NCBI GenBank assembly: GCA_948099385.1
Contig: CANUEZ040000061.1
Location: forward strand, 12,632,001 to 12,696,000
Length of the DNA stretch: 64,000 bases
Source: Fasciola hepatica
Taxonomy: Eukaryota; Platyhelminthes; Trematoda; Plagiorchiida; Fasciolidae
Reading direction: 5' to 3'
Shown: positions 21,226 to 30,094 of the stretch, piece after piece
Position numbering within the stretch: the stretch's first letter is position 1
Layout of the letters: each line of letters begins with the position of its first letter
The notes under the pieces: model-generated
The model's input: only the letters and a program-made list of their open reading frames with translations
What the model was told of the DNA's origin: nothing
Databases searched by the model: none
Position numbers and translations under genes: made by a program

Positions 21226-21260
21226 CCCCCCGGCCCGTGGTGACGACCCACGAAGCCGGG
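21216..21260 (+). promoter_or_regulatory. Programmed -1 ribosomal frameshift site: GGGAAAC slippery heptamer plus hairpin
   Basis: In the gag frame the heptamer reads G GGA AAC (21216-21222), a canonical X XXY YYZ slippery site, and the gag stop TAA is the next codon. A six-nucleotide spacer is followed by a hairpin. Its outer stem is CCCGGC (21229-21234) with GCCGGG (21255-21260), and its inner stem is CGTGG (21236-21240) with CCACG (21248-21252). The loop has 7 nt and there are small bulges. Slipping by -1 enters the pol frame exactly where its translation becomes retropepsin-like. Everything but the efficiency can be read from the sequence. Confidence 0.85.
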
Positions 21261-24209
21261 TATCACACCAATAGTCGTCTTTTGAACGTAAGGGACATCA
21301 TTTCAAATAATCTATTCCTTGTAGATACCGGTGCCGAAGTGAGTGTCCTCCCCCAAGCGAAAGACGACAATAACACACCGCAGGCCCAAACACTACGCGC
21401 TGCCAATGGCACGGTCATCCCAACGTTTGGCCAGCGGCCGCTCACATTAAACTTGGATTTAAAGCGTAATTTTCGTTGGGTATTCATCATCGCCGACGTC
21501 CCGTACCCAATTCTAGGCATTGACTTCCTGCAGCACTTTGACTTGTTAGTTGATGCACGGCGCCGCAGAGTGGTGGATCGTCAGACCACTCTCGCTGTTG
21601 CGGGTTATAATTCGCGAGTGAATCACGTCACGCCTTTTTACGTTCAACCACCAGCACACCAACCTTATAGCGAACTCATCGCCGCCTACCCGGCCATGTT
21701 TCGGCAGGCCGGGCCTCTCCCAGCAGTGACGACCAGTGTCATTCACCATATCGAGACTAAGGAACCCCCAGTGTTCAGTAGGCCGCGTCAGTTAGCACCA
21801 GACAAGCTTCGTGTTGCACAGGCTGAATTCGAACATATGCTAGAACTGGGCATGATACGCCCTTCTAGTAGCCCTTGGGCTTCCCCCCTTCATATGGTCC
21901 CTAAATCTAGTGACGACTGGCGACCCTGTGGTGATTACAGAGCGCTTAACAAAGTCACCGTCCCTGACCGATACCCGATTCCCCATATACAGGATCTTAC
22001 TTCGTCTTTATCAGGTTGCTCCGTCTTCAGCCGTATCGATTTGGTTCGGGCGTACAACCAGATCCCGGTAGCAGAGGCCGATATCCCTAAAACTGCCGTC
22101 ACTACGCCTTTCGGGCTGTTCGAGTTTCTGCGAATGCCGTTTGGACTCAGCAATGCAGCCCAGACCTTTCAACGGTTCATGCACGAGGCAACTCGTGGTT
22201 TGGAAAATGTCCACGTATACCTGGATGATATTTTGGTGGCGAGTTCTTCAGAGCAAGAGCACGCTACACACTTACGAGCACTTTTCGAACGCCTTAACCA
22301 GCACGGCGTTACGATCAATATCGCGAAATGCGAATTAGGCCGGTCTGATATCACTTTCATAGGGCATTCTATTTTATCCTCGGGTATTCGCCCTCTGTCA
22401 GATAAAGTTTCCGCTATTCGCGACTACCCTGAACCCCAATCTTTTCGCCAGTTGCGTCAGTTTGCCGGCCTGGTGAACTTCTACCGCCGATTTATTCCTC
22501 ACTGTGCGGAAATGATGCAACCCCTCACCGACCTGTTGCGCGGAGGTAAGCGGAAGTTCGTGTTTCTCGACACGGCACAGGCCGCATTCGCCTTGGTCAA
22601 AGATGCTGTCTCCAACACAGCACTCCATACACACTCCGACCCTATGGCTCCTATTTCGGTAGTGACGGATGCCTCGGACACAGCGGTTGGAGCAGTACTG
22701 CAACAGTTCGTAGATGACTCTTGGCAACCTTTAGCATTCTTCTCCAAGCGCCTACAACCCGCGGAATCAAGATACAGCACGTTCGGTAGAGAGTTATTAG
22801 CCATCTACTTGAGAATCCGTCATTTTCGACATGCACTCGGAGGCCGTTCGTTCACGGTGTTTACAGACCACAAGCCTTTGGTTTACGCACTAAAGTCAGC
22901 TTCGGATCGATACTCACCACGCGAGATTCGCCACTAAGACTTTGTCTCACAGTTTATTGTGGACATACGACACGTCTCTGGGGTACTTAATCCCGTCTCA
23001 GACGCCTTATCGCGCGTATATCAACTAAGTCTGTCACAGACGCCTAACATCAACTTGGACGCAATGGCACAGGCTCAAACTATGGACCCTGACATCGAAC
23101 AACTTCGACAAAACGGGTCTTTGAGTTTAACCACAGTGCCTATCCCAGCTTCCGAGAATACCATCGTGTGCGATGTGTCGCAAGGTCGCCCTAGGCCAGT
23201 AGTTCCTGCTGCCCACCGTTATCCTACGTTCCTGACACTCCACAATCTGGCTCCTCCGGGTGTGACTGCCTCGGTGAAACTGATAACTGAGCGTTTTGTT
23301 TGGCACGTCAAACGAGATGTCCGTCAATGGGCTCGTGCTTGTCTGCAGTGTCAACGTGTTACGACCCATAGGCACACTAAGGCAGCGTTAGCCAGGTTCC
23401 CAGAACCTGAAACACGTTTTCATCATGTGCACGTCGACCTCGTAGGACCACTTCCACCTTCGCTTGGGTACGTTTACATACTCACATGCGTGGATCGTTT
23501 TACTCGCTGGCCGCAGGCCATCCCTATCCCTCGTTCGACGTCGGAAGAGGCCGCGAAAGCTTTTCTGATCGGTTGGGTTAGTTATTCCGGTTGCCCGGCA
23601 ATAGTGCCCACCGATCGCGGTCCACACTTTGACGGCGCTTTCGGCAGCCTACTCGCTACGCTCGGTTGCCAACACGTTAAGACGACAGCTTACCACCCTC
23701 AGGCCAATGGTATGGTTGAGCGTTTCCACCGGCAATTAAAAGCCGCCCTTCGAGCAAACGGTAACCCCCTTTGGAGTGAAACACTACCATTAGCACTCTT
23801 AAGCCTGCGTAGTACCGTTAAGGAGGAGTTACACACAACACCGGCCGTACTAGTATATGGCTGTACACTTCGTCTGCCTGGGGAGTTGGTAGCCCCCTCA
23901 CCAACCGTGACTTTCGACTACGGTGACTATACTCAGCGCCTTACGCAGCACATGCGAGTGCTCAAGGCCAGTCCGCCGCGTGAACAACAGTTTACATGTT
24001 ATGTCCCAACTGCGTTAGGAACCGCTACTCATGTATTCCTTCGCGTCGATGGCGTTCGATCACCACTACAAGGGCCATACACTGGCCCGTTTCGGGTGAT
24101 AAAACGTAGGGCAAAACCATATGTCATAGATATCAACGGACGGCACGACAACGTATCTATCGACTGTCTCAAGCCTGTAGCGTACTACTCTGTCTATATG
24201 GTACACTAA
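21218..24209 (+). pseudogene. pol: Pol polyprotein of the CsRn1-like element (PR-RT-RH-IN), one in-frame stop
   Basis: In the -1 frame relative to gag: aspartic protease ([13 protein letters not shown] at about 21318, [10 protein letters not shown] at 21510). RT follows with [50 protein letters not shown] and [10 protein letters not shown]; all three catalytic Asp are present. RNase H has [29 protein letters not shown] and FTDHKPL. A TAA at 22935-22937 interrupts the frame between RNase H and integrase; the same frame then continues. Integrase has the HHCC domain (H...H...CLQC), VHVDLVGPLPPS, TDRGPHF, ERFHRQLKAAL (Asp, Asp, Glu all present) and a GPY/F module (GPYTGPF at about 24075). Apart from the stop the protein looks complete and conserved. 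The stop prevents a full Gag-Pol from this copy unless it is a sequencing error. Confidence 0.92.
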
Positions 24210-24700
24210 ATGAATGTCAACAATATCAAAGACGACACTAGCAAACTAAGATGGGCGGAGGAGCGTGCGGTGATAAAAAGGCCAAAAGGGTATGTACATT
24301 AAGAATAAAAATGAAACAATAGGTGTGACTCAAACTCACAGTTGTTCAGTGTTCTTGTGATCAGGAAATGAGCGTCGAAGAGCCAATATCCGCCAATGTC
24401 TTCAGTTCAGTTCGGTGTGACAGCCATCCGTTGGACAGAACAGGATGGTATTGAGCGAAGTGCCAAGAGACGCCGTTGAAGCTTCTAAAATGTTTTGTTT
24501 CACACAGTTAGTTCCGACCGATATAATTCCAAGACACTCCAAACCATAAGATGAGATCGAGCCAGAGTGAAAGATTTATTTACAGCCTTTTTGTATTGCG
24601 CGGTGGTGATGTCCAAAAGGTGTGTGTTTTACATTAAAGCACCGGTACAACAAAGGAGTGTCGCACCAAGGGACGTTGAAAATCATGGAAAAAGTCGGAA
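24210..24700 (+). other. Probable insertion separating the integrase GPY/F module from the pol C-terminal tail
   Basis: The pol frame stops at 24209 soon after the DNVSIDCLKPVA segment, and the Pro/Ser/Arg-rich tail normally found just after it reappears in the same frame only at about 24740. The intervening ~490-530 bases show no family resemblance and have a lower G+C content than pol. No terminal repeats or target duplication were identified. It could also be a rapidly diverged spacer. Confidence 0.35.
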
Positions 24701-24739
24701 ATGTACAGGTACCTACAAGCCTGCCGTCATTGAGTGCAA

Positions 24740-24956
24740 GACGCTCGGCCAATTTACACCTACTCAAGCCGCTCAGTCACCTGCATCGAGCGAGTTACCA
24801 CTCGAACCACCCCCAGTTACGCCTAGGGAGGGCTCGGCAGCTAGTCCATCAGATTCCCCAACCGTACCTGCAACGCGAAGTAGTCGTCGCGGTCGCCAAC
24901 CACGAAATCCCGTCCGCCTCGCCGATTTCGTAACGATTTTTACAACCGACTGTTAG
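24740..24956 (+). pseudogene. C-terminal tail of the CsRn1-like pol
   Basis: The same reading frame as pol gives a low-complexity tail rich in Pro, Ser and Arg (PASSELPLEPPPVTPREGS, then TRSSRRGRQPRNPVRLADFV). Tails of the form 'TRSGRxxRxPxRF' close many CsRn1/gypsy pol proteins of invertebrates. From 24957 to 25522 no conserved domain is seen; this is the 3' untranslated part before the 3' LTR. Confidence 0.55.
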
Positions 24957-25510
24957 CAATAAGTTGGGAAGTTTGCCATGGATTTACCAAACAACAGACC
25001 CGTGAAATTACAATTGGTAGTTATGATTTCATTTTCTTCTGGCCTCCTAGCGACTACAACAACACCGAACATCGTTTGTGTGTTGTTATTACGGTCCAAC
25101 ATCCGCCGGCGCCCTCAGGCGCTATTTTGTTCCAGTTTACCTTGCCCTCTCTCAGACGGATCAACACAGTCACATTGGCTTCATTCGTAGCCTGGCTGAC
25201 TCCCGTGCACGTTCAAGAAGCCAACCGCTCACTGGAAAACGGGACGATTGGTCAGCCTGGCACTGGTGACGGCAACTGGACGCCTTTTTGGATGGACCTG
25301 ACAGGGCATTTTCCGGCTCGCATTCGTATGAGACCCGTGGGCGCCAAAACACAGTTGGGCCTACGCACATCGGACCTCGAGAGTGCAGGCATCGGTAAAC
25401 TCATCAGCAGTCTTTCGACGTCACCAACAACATAACGGACAAGCTATGAGGAGTTCCTGGGCAATAATTCCGGCTAACCATCACGATCGAAGCCCAACTC
25501 CGTCGGACTT

Positions 25511-25522
25511 CTAGGAGGCCCC
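25511..25522 (+). promoter_or_regulatory. Weak polypurine tract before the 3' LTR
   Basis: CTAGGAGGCCCC lies directly upstream of the 3' LTR. Only AGGAGG is purine, so this is a poor match to a polypurine tract; position is the main argument. Confidence 0.35.
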
Positions 25523-25838
25523 TGTAGCGGTTGCCATCTTCGTTCATACTTTTGCCACGTTTATTGTTTAACTGAACGCTGACTGCCAAGCGTGGTTGCC
25601 ATTTGACCGTTGCTCTTGCGCACGCTCTCACGCACGCTCTCACGCACGCTCCCAAATACACGCTAACAACTATCTATCCCAATCGCCTTCTCGTTCTCAC
25701 GGGTCGTGTAGAATACTGTTCTGGTTAACATATTTGTGCAGTGCCGCACATTAGAGTAACGTGCAGGTGGTCCACGCAGTACAAAAGACCGAAGCACGCG
25801 TTTACTAAGGAAACCGCGAAGGTCTAATCAACCTTACA
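25523..25838 (+). repeat. 3' LTR of the CsRn1-like element
   Basis: It starts TGTAGCGG and ends CCTTACA. It is 12 bp longer than the 5' LTR because CACGCTCTCACG is present in tandem at about 25620-25644. GCTT follows at 25839-25842, completing the target duplication. Confidence 0.95.
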
Positions 25839-25842
25839 GCTT

Positions 25843-25960
25843 GAGGAAGCCATCCTGCATAGCTCTTTGGGTCATAGAGGCGCGCAAGCCATCCCGCCAC
25901 GTCAAGGTGCAGTCTCGTCGTGCTGGGTCTGCATGTTTATGTACATTACGATAGCGCAGA
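25843..25960 (-). mobile_element. Continuation of the right RTE 5' region beyond the CsRn1-like insertion
   Basis: With one GCTT and the LTR element removed, 19861 joins 25843 to read CAGGCTTGAGGAAGCC without a break. The CG-rich stretch to about 25960 resembles the composition of the RTE 5' region (19502-19861) more than that of the AT-rich gypsy remnant that follows. The outer end of the RTE copy is not defined. Confidence 0.5.
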
Positions 25961-25999
25961 ATACAGGTTCGAAGGTGAGCTCATCCAGTAGGTGTTTTC

Positions 26000-27750
26000 G
26001 AACTTCAATTGCGCGCAGTTCGAGCAGGAGTTATATTGCGTTTATTGCTAATAGCACGAGTGCTCTAGTCCAATTCTTAACTATCACATTTGGGCATTCA
26101 AAGGCGTGATCATAAATAGCTGCATTCTGAATAACCGTCGCATTCACCATTGCTCGAATGAAGCTGGGCGTTCTTGTGGTCTCTGAGTGTTTAAAAGGCC
26201 AGGCTTGCCGAAAATCTCCACCCGGGCACCCTAGGTGTTTCCAAATCAGAATCAACAATTTAGCCATTCGAAAGAATATCCGTATCATCAGGAATTTCAG
26301 AAACTGGGTAATGAATTTAATTAAACTATCCCTGATGCACCGGCACGTCATCCATATCCAAAATGCGCACAGTACGATTACCAAGTTGTTCCAACACAAT
26401 TTCAGACGCTGGTCGTAACTTATTTCCTTGTTGGTAGAATACATTAGCAGATTTAATGCGTCTTAAGTTTGAACAGTGTGCTCGACGCTTGTATAATTTT
26501 CCAGTAAATTTACTGGAATGGAACTTCCGACGGAGTGAATTGCACTTCTGTACCGGAGCAGAAAATTGCCCACACCTCGTTCGAGCTTTTGGATGTTTGA
26601 CGGATTGATCGCCTTTATTAGCAGTCTTCATAGTGTAAACGAAGGTTTCGGCCACTCCATTTGACTGTGGATATCTGGTTTCATTGTGTAGATGGCGACA
26701 TACTATTCCTCTAAGCCAAGTGGTAAACTTTTCAGTAGCAGTTATCAAAACTTGGGGCACTCCTCCAAGGCTGAATGTCTTCCTGAACGCAGTTTGTGTA
26801 AATTCCGAATCGGGTGATGTTGTGAAGTATACTTCTGGCCGACTAGAATATGGATCAATAATCAATAAGTTTCAGTATTCTTTAGGTAACGGATCACAGT
26901 AGTCAGCACGAATACTTCCTCAGGCTTCGCAAGGTAAAGGCCATGGAGTCCATTTAAAGGGCAGAGAATAGGTTGTGTGCAAAGTGGTCACACAGTTTGG
27001 TGCATTGTACAATATTACGATCGATCCCAGGACACCAGCGAGTTAGGCTGGCCAAGGCCTTCATTTTCTCAATTCACGGAAGTGATGGAGGAATCACAAT
27101 GCAATCATCTGAAACACAGAATTCCATCGAGTGTCGCAGTTTACTCCCCTCCCGTCGAAAAAATATCAGGAAATCGATGCTTGATATTGGCATTCCATCC
27201 TTGTTCAATTGCAGATAAAATAGATCCAAGGTATTTACCTAAGTCGCGAACTAAATCTTGTCAGCTCACAGGAAGTGGTTGCACAAGTAACGAATCTGAA
27301 TCACACGAAGAACCTGACTGAGCGTATCTGAATAAATGATCCACATGTGGAATTTGTTTACCACTACGATGCTGAATGTCACAATCATATGCAGAAAAAG
27401 CTGTACACCATCGCTGGACCATTGCAGCTGTTGACTTGAGTTATGATTCGGATGGGCTATAAATGATGCGGCATGCTGCAAACATGGTAAATATGGATCC
27501 AAGCAAGTATTTATGAAGCTTTTTGACAGATCAATAGAGAGCCTAAGCCTTGCGTTGTGTCTAGGAATAGCCTTTTTCGGCAGTGGTAAGTCGACGTAGA
27601 ATACGAGCAACAGGGAATACATCTTGTCCCCAAACAGCTCCAGCTCCACTGGGTGATGCATCATTGGTGGGGTGGAATGCAGTTTGGGAGTGAATGAACG
27701 CAAAAATGTCCTAGTTTTAAGGTACGATACGATAGCATGTAATGATTGGT
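26000..27750 (-). mobile_element. Ty3/gypsy remnant 'gypsy D' (RNase H end to integrase tail)
   Basis: The minus strand from about 27700 to 26100 follows the same order as gypsy B/C but is more diverged. RNase H/connection fragments in mixed frames (QQLQWSSDGVQLF at about 27410; family MVQRWxxAxSAYDxDIQHR) lead to integrase 26326-26865 with SSRPEVYFTTSPDS, GVPQVLITATEKFTTWL (family: DNGPQFxSxEF) and RYPQSNGVAETFVYTMK (catalytic Glu). The chromodomain-less C-terminal tail ends VRILDMDDVPVH. At 26108-26140 the sequence GATCATAAATAGCTGCATT matches a site in gypsy C (35960-35980), suggesting a shared 3' region. Many stops; nonfunctional. It ends at 27750 where a MITE begins. Confidence 0.7.
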
Positions 27751-27930
27751 CCCATGCAGCACAAAACCCAGCGCGGTTGGGCTAACGTTGGGTTAGCGAT
27801 GAGCTAAAAGGGCTCCTGAAAAGTGCCTTGAAAGCTTTCACAGAAGTTCATGAAATTTCATAAAGGATATAATAATAAGAGTACCAAAATACTTATTAAT
27901 ATATGTCTGCTTACAAAAGCAACATATTCT
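27751..27930 (+). mobile_element. MITE 'CCCAAGCAGCAC' family, left half of a split copy
   Basis: It begins CCCATGCAGCAC and continues for about 180 bp with clear similarity to the start of the intact copy at 36667 (GTTGGGC, GAGCTAAAAGG, TTCATGAAATTTCATAAAGGATATAATAATAAGAG). Similarity stops near 27930. The matching other half ends at 32138. Confidence 0.65.
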
Positions 27931-28138
27931 GTTTTACTGGATGCCCCTGTGGCCAGGTGGTGACGTAATGACTATAAGTATCTTCTGTTGTTAGGATATG
28001 CTCTCCGGTGTTTCTATGAATAACAAATGCGCATTTCCACAGTTTATTTTAACTCTGGTATATTGTTATCTCTCCGTGTAAATAATTCCATATATATATA
28101 TATATGCGTGTACATGTATACGTGCGTATACATACTTG

Positions 28139-28430
28139 TGTTGTGAGTGTATATACTACTTATTAAGTAGTTGATTGCTGAAGACAGAACTATGGACAAG
28201 TGTGGATTAACGAACACAGCTAAGTTCAGCAATCCAGGCGCAATAAGGTAAGCGACAATCTGCAAACAACCTGACCGCTCCTCCGTTGGACGATGACTGT
28301 TTTCAAGTGAACAGGACAGCCATTTGGCAAATGAGGATGTTTGTAACGTTTGTGTTGTTTTGTCAATGTCCGAACACGTTGACGGCAATAAACAACCTAT
28401 TGACCCAGGCACGTCTTGTGGATTATAACA
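28139..28430 (+). repeat. 5' LTR of the gag-only element
   Basis: 292 bp, TG...CA ends, identical to 29803-30094. It contains AATAAA at 28387-28392, a likely polyadenylation signal about 40 nt before the LTR end. Confidence 0.95.
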
Positions 28431-28451
28431 TTTGGTGCCGTGACCAGGATG
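28431..28451 (+). promoter_or_regulatory. Putative primer-binding site of the gag-only element
   Basis: TTTGGTGCCGTGACCAGGAT directly follows the LTR. TGG at its start is what a tRNA CCA end would pair with. I cannot name the tRNA from sequence alone. The gag ATG overlaps the end of this site at 28449. Confidence 0.6.
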
Positions 28452-29810
28452 GATCTACCATGGCCGGAGCCGTTTGAGGATGGCGACATACGGACCTTCC
28501 TGGAGGATTTCGAGGATCTGGCGGAGCTCTCGGGGATCCAGTCGGACCGGGGTAAGTTGACGGCCCTTCGAGCGCTTCTCAAGGGCAGGCCGCGGGCGGT
28601 GCTGGATGCGGTGCGAAGAGGCCCGAAGGAGCTGAAGTGGGCCGCCGCCAAGGACGCCCTGATTGCAGGACTGGACACCCCGGCCGACCGTCAAGACGCT
28701 ATGCGCCGGTTCAAGGCCGCCCAGCTGGGGGTTGGTACGGACCCGCTGGTGCACGCCGTCGCGCTCCGCTCACTCCTGGAACGTGCGTTGCCAACGCTGG
28801 ATGAGGCGTCACGGGCAGACCTGGTGGCAGACCGATTTGTGGATAGTCTGCCGGAGCCCCTGCGTGGAATGGTACGCGTCGCCCGTGTCGGCCGGTCATT
28901 GAATCTGGTCCAGCTCGCGGATGTGGTTCGGGAACTGGCCATGATTGGCGTGCCTGTGGTCAATACGGCCCATGTCGGGGATTCATGGAGGAACAGGGAT
29001 CGTGTGGAGAAGACGTACGGTCCAGAAATTTTGAACACGGAGGACAGAACAGTGGAAGCCAGACAGTTGGAAGAAGCCGGGTGTTTCTGCTGTGGAAATG
29101 TGGAACCTGTTTTGGACGAATATCCTGAATATCAGCAGAACATCGAAACAGTTGTACCAGAAGTATCACCGCTCGAGAATTCAACCATTACCGATGAGTT
29201 GGCGAACTGTGAGAAATCGAACCAAATCCGTTGTGAAAATGCGGAAGATCGCTACCCAGGTTGCCTTGAACATGAACATTGTGACGAGGAAACCGAAGAC
29301 ATGTCGTCTAATATCGCAGTCACTGAAGCTTCAAGCTATGAGGAAACTCAGACTGAAGTCGAAATTCAAGACCAAAATGAGTTTAGCCGGAAGACTGCAA
29401 GAGAAGTTGCTTGTGCTCCAGAGAATCTGCCGAAGGAGGAAGCCGAATATGATGCCGTTCAAATCAAGACAGTTAAACACTCCGTTCTGGATCACGTTCA
29501 GATGACACAACGCGCGGTCCCACTGGGAAAGGAAGCAGCTTTGCACTATTTCGTGGTAATCTCCCACGACAGCCAAGCAGCCTGGGGCACTCTAAAGGTG
29601 GGTACTGATCGTGGAAGTCGCCTCAGCACAAGGTTTCATCCTATGCCGATTGTTCACCTGAAGAAGCACACCTCCGGAGGAGTTGTGGGGTTGATGACAA
29701 CACCGCCACGAACCGGGGTTGGAGGTATGAACCTCGGAATGGAGAAAGACTTGAAGGCAGTCCTCTGGATATGGAGTATCTTTTTTTGTCAGGGGGGAGG
29801 AGTGTTGTGA
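28449..29810 (+). CDS. gag: Gag-like protein, sole ORF of the young LTR element
   Basis: This ORF has 453 codons from ATG 28449, the first ATG after the primer-binding site, to a TGA (29808-29810) that lies inside the 3' LTR. Residues 1-200 are gag-like: an acidic start (EPFEDGDIRTFLEDFEDLAE), a long helical region (RGKLTALRALLKGRPRAVLDAV, ADRQDAMRRFKAAQLG), and DLVADRFVDSLPEPLRGMV, a capsid pattern seen in gypsy gags of flatworms and molluscs. At about residue 212 a nucleocapsid knuckle begins (CFCCG) but breaks off. The remaining ~240 residues are very acidic and then low in recognisable features, and the last residues are encoded by the polypurine tract. The G+C-rich first 600 bp contrast with the AT-rich surroundings. 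It could coat element RNA; no enzyme is encoded. Confidence 0.75.
   Translation: MDLPWPEPFEDGDIRTFLEDFEDLAELSGIQSDRGKLTALRALLKGRPRAVLDAVRRGPKELKWAAAKDALIAGLDTPADRQDAMRRFKAAQLGVGTDPLVHAVALRSLLERALPTLDEASRADLVADRFVDSLPEPLRGMVRVARVGRSLNLVQLADVVRELAMIGVPVVNTAHVGDSWRNRDRVEKTYGPEILNTEDRTVEARQLEEAGCFCCGNVEPVLDEYPEYQQNIETVVPEVSPLENSTITDELANCEKSNQIRCENAEDRYPGCLEHEHCDEETEDMSSNIAVTEASSYEETQTEVEIQDQNEFSRKTAREVACAPENLPKEEAEYDAVQIKTVKHSVLDHVQMTQRAVPLGKEAALHYFVVISHDSQAAWGTLKVGTDRGSRLSTRFHPMPIVHLKKHTSGGVVGLMTTPPRTGVGGMNLGMEKDLKAVLWIWSIFFCQGGGVL
29781..29802 (+). promoter_or_regulatory. Polypurine tract of the gag-only element
   Basis: A T-run (TTTTTTTGTC) followed by AGGGGGGAGGAG abuts the 3' LTR. A U-box plus polypurine tract at this position is the standard primer for plus-strand synthesis. 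Confidence 0.85.
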
Positions 29811-30094
29811 GTGTATATACTACTTATTAAGTAGTTGATTGCTGAAGACAGAACTATGGACAAGTGTGGATTAACGAACACAGCTAAGTTCAGCAATCCA
29901 GGCGCAATAAGGTAAGCGACAATCTGCAAACAACCTGACCGCTCCTCCGTTGGACGATGACTGTTTTCAAGTGAACAGGACAGCCATTTGGCAAATGAGG
30001 ATGTTTGTAACGTTTGTGTTGTTTTGTCAATGTCCGAACACGTTGACGGCAATAAACAACCTATTGACCCAGGCACGTCTTGTGGATTATAACA
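29803..30094 (+). repeat. 3' LTR of the gag-only element
   Basis: 292 bp, identical to the 5' LTR by eye, with AATAAA at 30051-30056. The ORF stop codon lies in its first eight bases. Confidence 0.95.

Larger units (their letters stand above)
19862..25838 (+). mobile_element. CsRn1-like Ty3/gypsy LTR retrotransposon, nearly complete
   Basis: Two LTRs (304 and 316 bp), a 4-bp target duplication, a primer-binding site, gag, and pol in the order protease-RT-RNase H-integrase with a GPY/F module. The single gag knuckle is of the form Cys-x2-His-x9-Cys-x3-Cys (CKYH...CEPGC), the unusual CHCC arrangement known for the CsRn1 clade first described in Clonorchis. The LTRs differ by about four substitutions and a 12-bp tandem duplication, so insertion is fairly recent. 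One in-frame stop in pol (22935-22937) and an apparent insertion near the pol C-terminus are the visible defects. It lies inside the 5' region of the right RTE copy. Confidence 0.92.
28139..30094 (+). mobile_element. Young gag-only LTR retrotransposon (TR-GAG-like), complete
   Basis: Two 292-bp LTRs (28139-28430 and 29803-30094) were identical in every base compared. They begin TGTTGTGAG and end GATTATAACA, and are flanked by CTTG on both sides (28135-28138, 30095-30098). A primer-binding-like site follows the 5' LTR and a strong polypurine tract precedes the 3' LTR. The 1372-bp interior is filled by one uninterrupted ORF with a gag-like N-terminus and has no protease, RT, RNase H or integrase. 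This is the plan of TR-GAG elements known from plants: non-autonomous elements that keep gag and depend on others for pol. Identical LTRs mean a very recent insertion. Confidence 0.85.

Noticed and set aside
24960..25520. Possible third ORF (env-like) between pol and the 3' LTR (25076-25435)
   Set aside because: No signal peptide, membrane anchor or Cys pattern; overlapping frames are open on several strands; better read as untranslated 3' sequence.
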